DNA of 64,000 nucleotides from Scalesia atractyloides (Eukaryota; Streptophyta; Magnoliopsida; Asterales; Asteraceae). Location of the stretch: the NCBI GenBank assembly GCA_947069175.1, contig CAMTDV010000030.1:102510411-102574410 (forward strand), read 5' to 3'. Under the pieces are notes generated by a model. The model searched no databases and was not told where the DNA came from. It saw only the letters and a list, made by a program, of their open reading frames with translations. The translations under genes and the position numbers were made by a program. Shown one piece after another: positions 1-10,901 of the stretch (position 1 is its first letter; each line of letters starts with the position of its first letter).

Positions 1-340
1 CGGTAACATGTTTATTTATGTTGGTTTGTTTTCAATAGGTTATTGGTGTTTTACATTTCACATTTTATTAAAATACTTGAAAATTTAAACAAATATATTT
101 AATAAGTTTCAGTTTATTATATATTTGGTTCATCAACACTTGTTTGTGTCCGATTGTGTTCATGAACATTCGTTTGTGTCCGTGATCGTTTGTTTGCATT
201 CATTACCTAAAGTTAACAAACGAACATGAACAAAAGAACGAACGCAAACAAAATATCTTGTTTGGTAAGTGTTCATCAACACATATATTTCCAGGTGTTT
301 GTTCGGTTTGTTTGAAGCACTAAACATAATATACCAATAG
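1..340. repeat. GAACGAAC/TTCGTTCG-rich element fragment in RPS30 intron 2
   Basis: A run of degenerate GAACGAAC, GTTCGTTT and AACACGAAC words in both orientations fills the last visible RPS30 intron. The same word family recurs at about 855-1420, 8902-9105, 34491-35002 and 58700-58860. In the clearer copies the ends are inverted TAGGGCTGCAAATGAACC-like termini. No coding content. Probably a hAT-like non-autonomous element whose left end is outside the window. Confidence 0.5.
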
Positions 341-374
341 AACAGCAATTCAAATGACCAAAAAAAAAACTTAC

Positions 375-608
375 CAGCAGTAACAAAACGGCGGTTGTAT
401 TGAATACGCTTGTGAGCGCGTCCTCGAGGCTGCTTCTTCTTGTCCTGCTTGGCCACCTTAGGGGTCTGGCCTCTCACTTTTCCGGCACGAGCCAATGATC
501 CGTGAACCTTTCCTGTTATCAAATTAAACAACAATCGAACGAATGTTAGATACGATAGTTTGAAATTAAAGAAATTGTGATCGATTGGAAGCTATTGAAC
601 TCACCCAT
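375..608 (-). CDS. RPS30: 40S ribosomal protein eS30 (RPS30), 3' end outside window
   Basis: Small basic protein of the 40S ribosomal subunit. Exon 1 codes only ATGG (605-608); a GTGAG donor follows. Exon 2 (375-512) reads KVHGSLARAGKVRGQTPKVA and continues through KKKQPRGRAHKR to RRFVTA, the near-invariant eS30 sequence. It ends at a GTAAG donor (374). The remaining C-terminal residues, normally about 15 and beginning VVGFGKK, are not found between 1 and 374, so the last exon lies left of the window and the second intron exceeds 374 bp. In plants this protein is not fused to a ubiquitin-like domain, and none is seen here. The start is fixed by the tiny first exon and the family N-terminus MGKVHG. 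A telo-box lies about 70 bp upstream. Confidence 0.95.
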
Positions 609-676
609 GGCGGATTTGGGGTGCTTTGGTGCTTAACGTCTTCGAGTCGGTTGGTTGTGCTGCAGATACGATGGAA

Positions 677-694
677 TTTTAGGGTTAGGGTTTT
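677..694 (-). promoter_or_regulatory. Telo-box in the RPS30 promoter/leader
   Basis: On the minus strand two overlapping AAACCCTAA-type motifs (AAAACCCTAACCCTAAAA) lie about 70 bp upstream of the RPS30 start codon. Telo-boxes are a known feature of plant ribosomal protein and translation-machinery promoters. The match is seen directly; the function is inferred from gene class and position. Confidence 0.7.
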
Positions 695-854
695 GTGGAA
701 ACTAACAATTGTAGTGGGTTTGAATGATGGGCGGATGTTGACCCAACTTGTGACGTAACCGGCCACTTAAAAATGAAGATTGATTTGGCCCCAACTTTTT
801 TCCCCATAGAGCTGGGAGTATATAGAAATTTAAGAGCATTCACAAAATAACAAT

Positions 855-1420
855 CAGGCTATAATTGAACGAACGAACACATATAAGGTCATGTTTATGT
901 TCGTTCGTTAAGGAAATTAATTAATGTGTTCACGAATGCATATCGAACATAAGTTTTTTGTTTATGTTCGTTCATTAAGGAAATTCAGTTGTTCACGAAC
1001 AGTGAGAATGCAAACGAATAAAAGCAAACGTAAACGAACATTTAACTTGAAAATAAAAAAATAAAAACATTATGAACCTTAAACATTTAAAATAACTACT
1101 AAAATACAACCATCAAATGATAAATCAAAACACAAGAAGTCTACTACAATCACCAAACGATGAATCAAGTTTAACTAACTTATATCCAAAATTTTAGCCA
1201 ACTTAGAAACAAATAGGGTTTCGAGTTTTCAATATGTTTAAATATAATTAAACGAACACGAACGTAATCGAACATATTACCAAACATCCACGAACGCAAT
1301 CGAACGGATGAGACATCTGTTCATATTCATTCGTTAAGCTAATCGAACGGACATAAACGAACTTTTCTGCTGGACGGTTCACGAACCGTTCGATGGACGT
1401 TGGTTCATTTACAGCATTTT
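855..1420. repeat. GAACGAAC-type non-autonomous element
   Basis: This stretch upstream of RPS30 is dominated by imperfect GAACGAACAC/GTTCGTTC words that fold back on themselves. Related sequences border it: GCATTCACAAAAT on the left and GCATTTTCACAAT on the right, possibly a decayed target duplication. It ends with GGTTCATTTACAGC, resembling the GTTTACAGCCCT ends of sister copies. No ORF of note. Limits are approximate. Confidence 0.45.
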
Positions 1421-1776
1421 CACAATGAATCCTCTATTTTATGTATATTTATGTGTGTGCAGGTCTTTTCATATTTGATCATCTATTTTATGTATGTTTA
1501 TGTCTATGAATGTATGTTTATGTCTATGCGTTATCTATATTGTGTAGAGTGATTGTAAATGGATGAGAGACAAAATGCTATTCTTCATTAGTAAGATTGG
1601 TAAAACACTCTTCACTAGAAAATGTAGGATAATTATTGTAATTATAAATATGGAAAATCGATTGTTAATTTTCTAAACCAGTCTAGCAGGAAGCTAGCAA
1701 AAAAAAAAGACATTTACATAATCTGGATTGGATTTTTCAACATAAATTATATTTCACCATAAAAGTTGCCAAATTA

Positions 1777-2700
1777 GAGTTAAATACTAGGTTGGTCCTA
1801 GTGGTTTGCAAAAATTGCAGACTTGGTCCCAATGGTTCACTAATTACACACTTGGTCCCAGTGGTTGAAATTTTGCACTCGGGTAGTCCTTAGCACTAAC
1901 ATGCGTTAGATTTCTCAGTTAATTATGTGTGAAATGACATAATTGCCCATAAAAAATGAATATAAGAGGACATCAATAGAATCAAAATTTTCACAAAATA
2001 TCTTAAAACACTAACAGATACACAAATACATCAGAAAATCTCAAAAAGATTAATTGCAGATGCAAATTAAGAACAATTAAAGGTTGAATAAACACATACT
2101 GGAGATCGGTAGTTGATCGGAAACAGAAGTAGGGCACGGAGGTGTAGATGAGGGTTCCGATTGAGCTACAGGAGGAGGTAATGGAGGTGATGACGATAGA
2201 GACTGAACACGACGGTGATGAGAGCCAAACGCTCGGCTCCTTTCTCCGCTATACGCCGCCGTCGAGCGGCGGCAACATCCCTGGCGGTTCCACCGTTCGT
2301 CGCCATTTCAACAAGAACTGCGGTTCCACCTTCATCATCAACTTACGACCACCACCGCGGCTCTGCCGCCCTTGGTGGTGGTTGGCGGTTATTAGAGAGA
2401 GAGATAAAGATGAGAGAGACAAAGAGATAGTGGTGGAGATGGATAAGATTTGGTGATGGTGTTTAAGCAAGATGAAGAAGAAGATAAGGGGTGTGCTCTT
2501 TTTTATTTATTTTTGCAACTTTTTATGGGTAATTATGTCATTTCACACATAACTAACTCAGAAATCTAACGTATGTTAGTGTTAAGGATCACCCGAGTGC
2601 AAAAAGTACAACCACTGGGACCAAGTGTGTAATTAGTGAACCATTGGGACCAAGTCTGCAATTTTTCGCAAACCACGGGGACCAACCAAGCATTTAACTC
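1777..2700. mobile_element. Mutator-like MITE with ~180-bp inverted repeats and GC-rich core
   Basis: The element starts GAGTTAAATACTAGG and ends in the inverse (CATTTAACTC). The terminal inverted repeats match over about 180 bp with few differences. It is flanked by 9-bp direct repeats GCCAAATTA (left) and GTCAAATTA (right), one mismatch; 9-bp duplications are typical of Mutator-superfamily insertions. The core (about 2130-2480) is much richer in G+C than its surroundings and has overlapping ORFs on both strands (102, 71 and 73 aa) with no recognised domain. It may be captured host sequence, as in Pack-MULEs, but the source is unknown. Confidence 0.8.
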
Positions 2701-2886
2701 GTCAAATTACATCAAAATAGAAGGTAGACGGACAACAAGCTGCGTCACCACCTCTTTCTGATGTTCACTTTTCTTTTTCTATAGTTTTTTCCGTTTTGGT
2801 GATGGTGGCCGAATTCAAGACCGGCACTCCAAAATTCACAAACAGTTTCGGTGGCTTTTAAATACAACGATGTAATTGAAACATAC

Positions 2887-3241
2887 TTAGGGCTGTTTGG
2901 CAACTTTTGAATGGTTAAGTGCTGAACTGGTAAAAGGTCTGTACCATTAAGTGTTGTACCAGTAAGAGGTCTGAACCATTAAGAGGCAGTATAATGCTTA
3001 ACCGTTCGGAGGTAAATGTTTGACCAATTTAGAATAGAGGTCTTAACCATTCAGACTTAGTATAATTCTTAACCATTCAGAGGCATATGTCTGAACCATT
3101 CAGACAATTGCTCGCGAAACAAATAGTCTGAACTATTAGACATTTGCTCGCGAAACAAATAGTCTGAACTATTAAGTGCTGAACCAGTAAGAGGTCTGAA
3201 CCATTAAGAGCTCAATTAAGAGGTAAACAAACAACCCCTTA
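2887..3241. mobile_element. hAT-like MITE with internal CTGAACCATTAAGAG repeats
   Basis: The left end TTAGGGCTGTTTGGCAAC and right end AACAAACAACCCCTTA form an imperfect inverted repeat. The interior repeats variants of TCTGAACCATTAAGAGG and TCTGAACTATTA many times. No coding content. The target duplication is not clear, so the superfamily is inferred from the termini only. Confidence 0.5.
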
Positions 3242-3320
3242 TAAATATAAACATGGGGACATCTAAACATGCATCATGGGTTAAACTGTTAAACTACCCA
3301 GTACCTACTAATAACAGAGA

Positions 3321-3650
3321 GAGTTAAAGTACACATATGGTCCATGTGGATTACCAAAATTTTGGATTTAGTGTCAAGTTTTCTAAAAATATACTGATGG
3401 TTTTTATGGTTTGCACTTTGTAACACATTTAGTTTTCAACCAACAAATCTAAAGCTTTTAGCATGTCCAAGTTAGAGATTAAATGCGTTAAAAAGTGTCA
3501 ACCACATGGACCATCATATATTTTTGGAAGAATTTGGGAATTAAATACGCTACAGAGTGCAAAACACAGAGACCATCTGTGTACTCTTAAAAAGCCATGG
3601 ATCAAGTCCGAAATTTTGTAAACCAAAAAGATCATCCATGTACTTTACTC
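3321..3650. mobile_element. Mutator-like MITE (GAGTTAAAGTAC...GTACTTTACTC)
   Basis: A 330-bp fold-back element: the left arm GAGTTAAAGTACACATATGG is matched inversely at 3627-3650, and the complementarity continues inward (GGTCCATGTGG against ATGGACC). The flanking 9-mers TAACAGAGA and TAGTAGAAA agree at only 6 of 9 positions, so the target duplication is eroded or the ends are off by a base or two. It abuts the left side of the solo LTR. Confidence 0.55.
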
Positions 3651-3875
3651 TAGTAGAAAACTACCTAACTAATCGCGGGTTTGCATGTAACATCCGCCAA
3701 AAACCGGATTTACCAGACCCGCTTCGTTTATTAACCGAACAACCAGTTAAAAATTTCGTTGTGTATTTAATGCCCAAATTAATTTTAAACGATACATAAT
3801 TAATAAGTATATTAGAATATAAAATTTATTTTTGAAAATGTATTAAAAATAGTGAATTAAAAATAATATGTTGAA

Positions 3876-3953
3876 GCCGGGACTCGAACCCGGGTCAGCC
3901 GAGAGCTAGCAAAGTCTTAACTCCCACACATTCAACCGCTCCGCCACTTGTGT
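3876..3953 (-). repeat. tRNA-like sequence inside the LTR (minus strand)
   Basis: Read on the minus strand, an A-box-like GTGGCGGAGCGGTTGAATG is followed about 40 nt later by the B box GGGTTCGAGTCCCGGC. The overall form recalls the D- and T-arms of a class II tRNA (Leu/Ser type), but the acceptor stem does not pair properly, so this is a tRNA-derived relic and not a functional gene. Confidence 0.5.
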
Positions 3954-4943
3954 TATTTGTTAACATATTGAAACAATTAATACATAAATCAATCTGGAAA
4001 TCAAAACCCAGTTACACAACGCGCCCAAATCCGCTTGCGCCGGAAATCCCGACAATTTCGTCAAAGTTGCCGTTTCTTTTTGGTCATAAAGTATACATTA
4101 ACAGTAAGGTCGGTTATAACCGAAGAAAACCTTCAATTACATTCAATGCCTTAAATTTCTGTTGAAACCGAAAATGCAACTCAAATCCGGGATTATACCT
4201 TGTTCATCAGTTAATCTCACGAAGCTATTCAACTTACACTCATCATTTCGCACAGAAAACTTCGCCGAAAATCGCCGGAATTCTCTGAAAAATTACCGGA
4301 AATTTTCGCCGGAAAACCGAGTTCAATCCATCCTTTCTTCTTACCCTAAAATAAGATCCTAGAGCTTATACTGACATCACCCACACTCACCTTAAACCTC
4401 TGAAGAATCTCTGTCGCAAGAAATTTCACTCGCCGGAATTCTCTGCAAGTCGCCGGAAAACCGGGGACTTTCATCTACACGGTAATTACCTCGATATTTC
4501 TGTTTCATTCCATTATAAGACGAATTCTAACACCATTTCATCGCTCATAATCAACCTCAGACGACATTGCCAGACTTTCTGTTTTCACCGGAAAACTTCT
4601 GGATTGTTCGGAAACCCGCTGTTAACCGGTATGATCGTTCAAACATACTGATAATCATTACTCATTAGTTCAATTTCACATCTAATCCCTCCAAACTGCT
4701 AATTGATTCTAACAGCCGAAGGTCACCCGAACAGAGCCGACAAGCTTCGCCGGATTTTCTGAAGAAGACGATCTGTTTGGTATTTTCTTTCCCCAAACTC
4801 TTCGGTTCAATACTTTTCAATTGTTCATCTTGTTCATTAACCGAATTAATCAAATAACAGTTAGATAAACGTTGCCTGAGTTTTGAACGAAGAAGACGAA
4901 GTAGTTATGTTATAAGATTATTTAAAATCGGTATTATAAACGG

Positions 4944-5362
4944 GTTAGACACACAGTCCAGCGGTGAACTGTATGCAAATAAATACATACACGTCGCGAG
5001 TTCGATTCCTGTCCCAACCTCATTCGCTGTAATAAAATGCCTTTTTAAAAAAAAAACTGAACCGGGTTAATTCCGTATTATGTTAAGTATAATAAAAACT
5101 AGAATATTTACCAAGTTAGACACACAGTCCAACGGTGGACTGTGTGCCAAACTAAACCACATGTCCCGGGTTCGAGACCTGTGGAGTGCACCGGGTCGTC
5201 ACATTGAAATCTTTTTAAAATAAATGATTTTCGGATTAATTTAATTAGTATATAAATATAATTAAAAACAGAAATATTACTGGTTAGACACATAGCTCAG
5301 TTGGTAGAGCTGCGTGCACGCGAACGGGAGGTCTCGGGTTCTAGCCTCACCCGGCGCATACA
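4944..5362 (+). repeat. Three tandem tRNA-like units (~170-bp period) inside the LTR
   Basis: Units start with GTTAGACACA at 4944, 5115 and 5283. Each has an A-box-like region (for example TAGCTCAGTTGGTAGAGC in unit 3) and a B-box-like region (GAGTTCGATTCC, GGTTCGAGACC, GGTTCTAGCC), followed by an AT-rich spacer. Unit 3 keeps a well-paired D-arm. None forms a convincing cloverleaf with a paired acceptor stem. The spacing (171 and 168 bp) points to tandem duplication of one tRNA-like unit plus spacer. Confidence 0.6.
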
Positions 5363-5927
5363 CTTACGCAATAAAACCGGTCAACGGTCAACAAGTCAAC
5401 GGTCAAAAAGTCAATATTTTTTTATTATTTTTATTTATTTATTTTATTTAAAAATCAATTAAAAATACTTAAAAATAACATTTTTAAGGTTAGAAAATAG
5501 CCTAAAACTCACAAAAATATATCCAAAAATCCTATTAAAGTTGTTAATAAAATCCATTTATTTACCTTACTTTTCTTTATTAATTAGGTTAGTTATTCCT
5601 CGTCGATCAATCCTCTAAACTCGTGCGCATTCATCATCATTCACCGAACGCACCCACTGTGAGTGAATCTCTACAAATTCCCCGTTTAAATCACGTTTTT
5701 TGGGTGTATCATGTGTCTTACTATTTGTTATTTTTAAATCATTGTGCATACATCATATCATGAATAAATGTGTATCCAGCCTGTGTAAACTGTTTGTGTG
5801 ATTATTGTTTAGATTTAATTTATTATTTTCAGTACATGCAATTTCATAGGCCGCCGCTCCCCATTACATTATGAGCGTTGAGCAGTTCCCCATTTAATTA
5901 TGAGCGTGAACCTGGCGTTGCCTACAT

Positions 5928-6091
5928 ACGATCGGCTCCGTTTGATTGAGCCTTGATCGCACAGACATTTTTCATTTTCAATACATGCAATACGATCGGC
6001 TCCGTTTGATTGAGCCTTTATCGCACAAACATTTATCATTTTCAGTACATGCAATACGATCGGCTCTGTTTGATTGAGCCTTGACCGCACA
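5928..6091. repeat. 64-bp tandem repeat, about 2.6 copies
   Basis: The phrase ACGATCGGCTCCGTTTGATT starts at 5928, 5992 and 6056, an exact 64-bp period with few substitutions between units. It lies inside the solo-LTR-like element. The following stretch (6100-6250) is low-complexity TGTTATTGTATG-type sequence. Confidence 0.85.
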
Positions 6092-6898
6092 GTTTCATTT
6101 ATGTTATATATTTATGCAAGTTGATATGTTATTGTATGCTGTTGGTTTGTTAATGTATGTTATTGTTTGTTGTTGTTTGATATCGTATGCTAATGGTTTG
6201 TTATTGTATGCTAATTGTTGTTATTGTATGTTTATTTACGTTTGTTCATATATGAATATTGCACAATTTTTCCATATTAAATACAACCAGAAATAAATAA
6301 TAAATATTTTCTAACAAGGTTCACTCGCCAACTTTTTGTTGATCCAAAAACCATTTTTACATATGATACAGGTGAACAGGATGAAGCAAGGAAAACATAG
6401 GAAATTGCCTTAGAAGAAAAATAATGAAGTTTAGAAGGATGAATAGAACATGTTGTATTTGTTTGATATGATTGTATGATCTCTTTTAAATTGAAATAAT
6501 AAATATGAAACATTATAATAAATGTCATGAGCTTTGATGATAACCCAATCATGCCCCGATCACCTTTTCCGCTGCGGGTCGGGGTGTGACATTGCATATG
6601 ACTAAATCAACGTGGCTTCCTTTGGCTGGTCTTCACAGGTCTGCTGAAGTATGGATCGTATCAAGTACTCCAGTAGTCTCGTGTATGGTGGTGGTTGTAT
6701 ATTTTAAATCGATAAGCCTATAAATAAATCAGCCGATTCGAAAAGGCAGACAGTATGGGTCAAGATTCCATCTTGATGGTTTAACGGTTCGGTTTTGGAC
6801 CAAACTTGAAGCTGACCATGTAAATTGAATAAACCGATAGTTGCCCCAAATTGAAATGTGCGGTTCACTACACAATTGTTATAAAAAGAACGAATATT

Positions 6899-7052
6899 TA
6901 ATGTTTTAAAAGCTGGTTTTTATACCGTACCGGATTTGGCTTAGAAACAGTTTAACTATATGTATCGAACGGTTCAACCGGGTGTACCGAGAGGTTTAAC
7001 CGGAAGTTCAACTGGTACAACCGGCCGATTTAAACCGGTTTTTAAAACATTG
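6899..7052. mobile_element. hAT-like MITE, 154 bp
   Basis: The ends TAATGTTTTAAAAGC and TTTTTAAAACATTG are inverse complements, and the interior is rich in ACCGG/CCGGT words. Flanks CGAATATT (6891-6898) and CGAATATA (7053-7060) form an 8-bp target duplication with one mismatch, the length typical of hAT elements. It sits about 180 bp upstream of the DUF3531 gene start. Confidence 0.6.
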
Positions 7053-7235
7053 CGAATATATCATGTGTGTATGTGTTTTTTCTTTTATCGACGGGCTTCC
7101 AAATTGGTAGTTTAGCCCAAATAAGTATAGGCCCATAACCAATGTTTCTTCATGATGATGTTTGGAATTTGACAGTATTTCTATCTACAAACTTGTTTCA
7201 ACACTGATAAACCCTAAACACCCAATTGCTTCACC

Positions 7236-10200
7236 ATGAACATACTACAATTAACCACAATTCAGTTTCCCCAAATACCAATCTCAACACCCACTCAATC
7301 AAACAATCACAAAACATTTCCAAGTGTCTCCACTCTCATCAAATTACACTCCACACGAAACCCCTGCAAATTCTTGGTTAAAGCTGGTGAAAACAGAGTA
7401 CCAAAATCAACAGATTTGTTCACACAAATCAAACAATTGGAAGCAGAAGAAGACGAAGAAGTGCATGATGATAATGATTTGGTTGATATTGATTGGGATA
7501 AAGTGGAAGATGAGTTTTCCCCAAAGGGTAGAGATGAAGAAATGAATTATGATAAAGATCCTGAATTTGCTGAGATTTTGGGGACTTCGTTAGATGATCC
7601 TGCTAAAGCAAAGTCTAAAGTAAGTTAATTTATGGTTATATTTTGTTTTGAAATATATATGTGTGTGTTGGGTTGGCTTTAACCAAGCCTAGCTAGGTTG
7701 AGCTTGAGCTTAGCTCGAACATTTTTATGGCGTTTATGTCATCGAGCTGAAAAGTCAAGCGTGTGTTTGGCTTGTAAAATGTTCCAGCCATATCGAGGCA
7801 GCTAGTGAATATTTTATTTTTTAACAAATATTAATAACATAAAAAATTATACATATATCTATTTGTATTATTTTTTCTAATATTCTAAAGAGTGAAATCC
7901 ATATTAAAAGTATTATATGGATAATTTTTGTTTATTTCTCCATATTTTTATATGTTATTAATTAACTAAACTTAAAATGTTAACACTTCAACCCGTATGC
8001 TTTTTATTTTAATACATTTGCACGAGCCAAGCCAGGCGTAGCTTGGGCTCGACATCGAGCTGAGCCGGGTCGTTTACAACCGAGATTTTTTTGAGCTGTT
8101 TCTGAGCTAGCTGTGAGCTTTTTGAACACCCTTGTTGTAGCTGTGGAATGTGGGTATATGCTTGATGAAATGTCAGATAACAGTATTGTATAATTGTGGT
8201 TTAGTTCTCCATATTTTTATATGTTATTAATCTTTTTGTTACAAATATTGATAACACAAAAAAATTACACATGATTTTTTTAACAAATTAAAGACTAAAA
8301 TCATATTAAAGTATTATATGTATAATTTTTGTTTATCTCTCCATGTTTTTATATGTTATTGATTAATCAAACTTAAAATCTTAACACTTCAACCCCTCCA
8401 CATACTTTTTATTTTAATTCATTTCACACGACAGCTCGTTTACGAATCGAGCTGAGCCGGCTCGTTTACAACCGAGCTTATTTTCGAGTTGTTTCTGATC
8501 GAGCTTCGAGTGAGCTGCGAGCTTTTTGAACACCCCTTGTGTTGGGATGAGAGTAATCTAGTTGTGGAATGTGGATGCTTGCTAACTGCTAAGTGTTCAA
8601 TGAAATGACAGATAGAGGAGAGGATGAAGAAGAAAAGGGACAAGATAATTCAGCGGAAAACGGGTTCAGCGACACCCATGAAAGTGATTTTTAACAAGTA
8701 AGGATTACAGAATTTATGGACAATTGTTTGTTTCCTGATTCAAAAGATTGAGTTTCTTTTTGGGTCATGTTTTTATGCTGGAAGACGACATGAAATTATA
8801 CATTTACGCCTCATTACATTTCTTGAACTAAAATGAAAATGAGAAAACGGAGAGTATTGAAATGAAAACCATACAAACGAGTGTTCCATGAACTTACTTA
8901 TAGCGATGTAAACGAACTAAACCGAACAAAGCCTGGTTCATGTTCGTTCGTTTGGCATTAAGTTTTGTTCACAAACAGTTCATGAACACATGTCGAATGA
9001 AAATTCTTGTTCGTGTTCGTTAAGGAATTGAACCTGTTCATGAAAGCCTAAATGAACGAACGGTTCACGAACTGTTCGCTGAAAGTTCAGTTCGTTTACA
9101 GCCCTACTTATGATGATATGAACTATATGCTTTGCATATTTGTACGTCAGTTAATGGCTTCAGATGAATTATTTCAGATTTGAGTTCAAGAACTCGTATA
9201 TTTGGATTGAGTTCTACCATGCTCCATTGGATAAAGACATTAAGATGATATGTGATGTAAGCTACTTTATATCTAATAAATAATTCGTATAATCACTGTA
9301 AATAGCTTGAATATTTGTATACATACAAGGAAAGTGGTGTTTGATGTATTTTATTTGCAGACAATTCGTTCGTGGCACATTGTTGGACGTCTTGGCGGGT
9401 GCAATTCAATGAATATGCAAGTAATCGCTAAAACCTTTACCTATGTACAATTTGAATGTTTTATTTTTACCGTGTATGAACAAACGTTTAATTGCATAAC
9501 GTTTGTTAAACGCATGTGATTTTTGCAGCTATCACAATCTACTACAGATAAGAGACCAAGCTATGATGATATTCTAGGAGCGAATATTGAACCAACTACG
9601 TTTTATAACATCAGTGATCTTGAGATTCAAGACAATGTAGCACGCATATGGTAATCTATACTGCAACCTAAATATTATTATGAGTAACTTACTTTTTGAG
9701 TCCTTGTGTTTTAGTGGTTTTAACCATTTGAGTCCAAAATCAAAATGTTTAACGCGCTGAGTCCCTAGACGCTTTTTTATAACTTTTTGAGTCCTTTTGA
9801 GTCCAATTTTTAACCTTTTGAGTCCAGTACTTTTAACATAACTGGACTCAAATCGTTATAAAATGAACAAAATTGGACTCAAAACGTTATAAAATGAGCG
9901 GTTAAGGACTCAGGGCGTTAAACTTTTTGATTTTGGACTCAGGTGGTTAAAACCACTAAAACACAAGGACTCAAAAAGTAATTTACTCTATTATTATCCT
10001 TTTTGCTTTTTTTTTTAATTTGTAATCGTTTGTTTTTCATAATCATTTTGATATTAAGAAAACCCAAATGGTGTGTTTAAGGCATGGGTGGACCTAGAAA
10101 CTTTTTTATAGTGTATAAAACATTAAAATCTTCCAACTTAATATTCAAACATTTTAAAATATTGTTAGAATATTATATTTGTGATAATTATATTCAACAC

Positions 10201-10901
10201 ACCAGCTATCTATATACAGTTTAAACTTTTTGAACAATAAACATTTCCGTTCAAACCAAACTGACCCGTACTACTGACAATACCCATTTGACCCGTCCAT
10301 CTTGTCACATCTATTCACAGAACATGTTCTAAAGTAGTTCATTTGTGTGACGAGTAAAATGCCAAAATCATCCCTGAGGTTTGGGCACTTTTGCATGTTA
10401 CATCCAAAATAATTTTTTTTTTGTAAGTGGACCCCTAACGCCTCATTTTTGTTTTCATTTTCATCCAAATAACAAACCCAGTTAAAATGTACCGTTAACT
10501 CAGGGACGATTTTGGCAATTTTCGTTAACTTAGGGACGATTTTGGCAATTTTGTTTAACATTTGTGTGACGCTTTATGAGCGCATACATTTTAAATACTT
10601 CATATCTTGATGATGGAAATTTGGTTGATTCTTTTTTCAGGGTAGATATTGGTACTAGCGAGCCTATGCTGTTGGACATATTGATAAATGCAATGACACA
10701 AATAAGCTCCGAGTATGTTGCGTAGTTCTCCCTTGTTTGTGTTCTTGGGTTCGTTATTTAAGCGAATAATTATTAATGAACTTGTTTATTGTTTACAGTC
10801 ATGTTGGAATCAAACAGATGGTTTTTGGTGGATCTGAATATGAAAACTGGAGTCCAAACTTGACATCAGAGGATGAAGGTTATAGTGTTCATAAAATCTA
10901 G
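7236..10901 (+). CDS. Plastid-type DUF3531 family protein, 7 exons, 301 aa
   Basis: Exons: 7236-7619, 8612-8697, 9178-9256, 9361-9420, 9529-9650, 10641-10712, 10799-10901; all introns are GT-AG and the frame is continuous to TAG. The protein has a Ser/Thr-rich N-terminus of about 48 residues that looks like a chloroplast transit peptide, an acidic stretch (EEDEEVHDDNDLVDIDWDKV), then a conserved region with RMKKKRDKI, YIWIEFY, WHIVGRLGGCNS and VDIGTSEPMLLDIL. This order resembles the plant/cyanobacterial DUF3531 family (compare Arabidopsis At5g08400), whose biochemical role is not known to me. The family call is from memory of these motifs; the gene structure is seen directly. Introns 1, 2 and 5 carry transposon insertions. 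Confidence 0.7.
7840..8611. repeat. Internal duplication in intron 1 of the DUF3531 gene
   Basis: Two related blocks, about 7840-8190 and 8250-8611, share TTTTTATATGTTATT, AAACTTAAAATNTTAACACTTCAACCC, CGAGCTGAGCCGG.TCGTTTACAACCGAG and GAGCTTTTTGAACACCC. Each ends with TGTGGAATGTGG...GAAATG(T/A)CAGATA, so the block includes the genuine exon-2 acceptor (second copy) and a decayed copy of it near 8175. Part of the block resembles hAT-type ends (GGGTGTTCAAAAAGCTC). Confidence 0.65.
8902..9105. mobile_element. GAACGAAC-family non-autonomous element in DUF3531 intron 2
   Basis: Ends AGCGATGTAAACGAACT and AGTTCGTTTACAGCCCT (after inversion) are complementary, and ACTTAT directly abuts both sides (8896-8901, 9106-9111). 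The interior is GTTCGTTCGT-type repeats as in the RPS30 intron. hAT-like by its termini. Full-length and small (204 bp). Confidence 0.6.
9682..9988. mobile_element. Mutator-like MITE in DUF3531 intron 5 (perfect 9-bp TSD)
   Basis: The 307-bp element starts GAGTAACTTACTTTTTGAGTCC and ends in the inverse. Perfect 9-bp direct repeats TATTATTAT flank it (9673-9681, 9989-9997). The arms read GAGTCCTTGTGTTTTAGTGG and are nearly fully complementary. No coding content. Confidence 0.85.
10352..10560. mobile_element. Short Mutator-like MITE in DUF3531 intron 5
   Basis: Starts GAGTAAAATGCCAAAATC and ends GATTTTGGCAATTTTGTTTAAC; flanked by TTTGTGTGAC at 10342-10351 and 10561-10570. The right arm is internally doubled (GGGACGATTTTGGCAATTTT occurs twice). 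A partial relative lies at 44243-44345 in NDL intron 3. Confidence 0.7.

Larger units (their letters stand above)
3686..6591. mobile_element. Solo-LTR-like retrotransposon remnant (TG...CA, 5-bp TSD)
   Basis: The element begins TGTAACATCC and ends GGTGTGACA, which are imperfect inverse complements as expected for LTR ends. It is bordered by perfect 5-bp direct repeats TTGCA at 3681-3685 and 6592-6596. Within its 2,906 bp there is no gag, protease, reverse transcriptase or integrase ORF and no internal LTR copy, so a solo LTR with unusually long LTRs (as in some Ty3/gypsy lineages) fits best. It contains several tRNA-like sequences, a GTCAACGGTCAAC repeat near 5380-5415 and a 64-bp tandem array. 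ORFs within it are short and look accidental. Confidence 0.7.

Noticed and set aside
2148..2470. ORFs of 102, 71 and 73 aa as a real gene
   Set aside because: They overlap on both strands in the GC-rich core of a MITE, have low-complexity translations and no known domain.
3876..5362. Functional tRNA genes
   Set aside because: Boxes A and B are present but acceptor stems do not pair and T-arms are degenerate; only 19312-19383 is a real tRNA gene.
5928..6091. CRISPR-like array
   Set aside because: The 64-bp units repeat along their whole length with no unique spacers, in a plant nuclear LTR; this is a tandem repeat.
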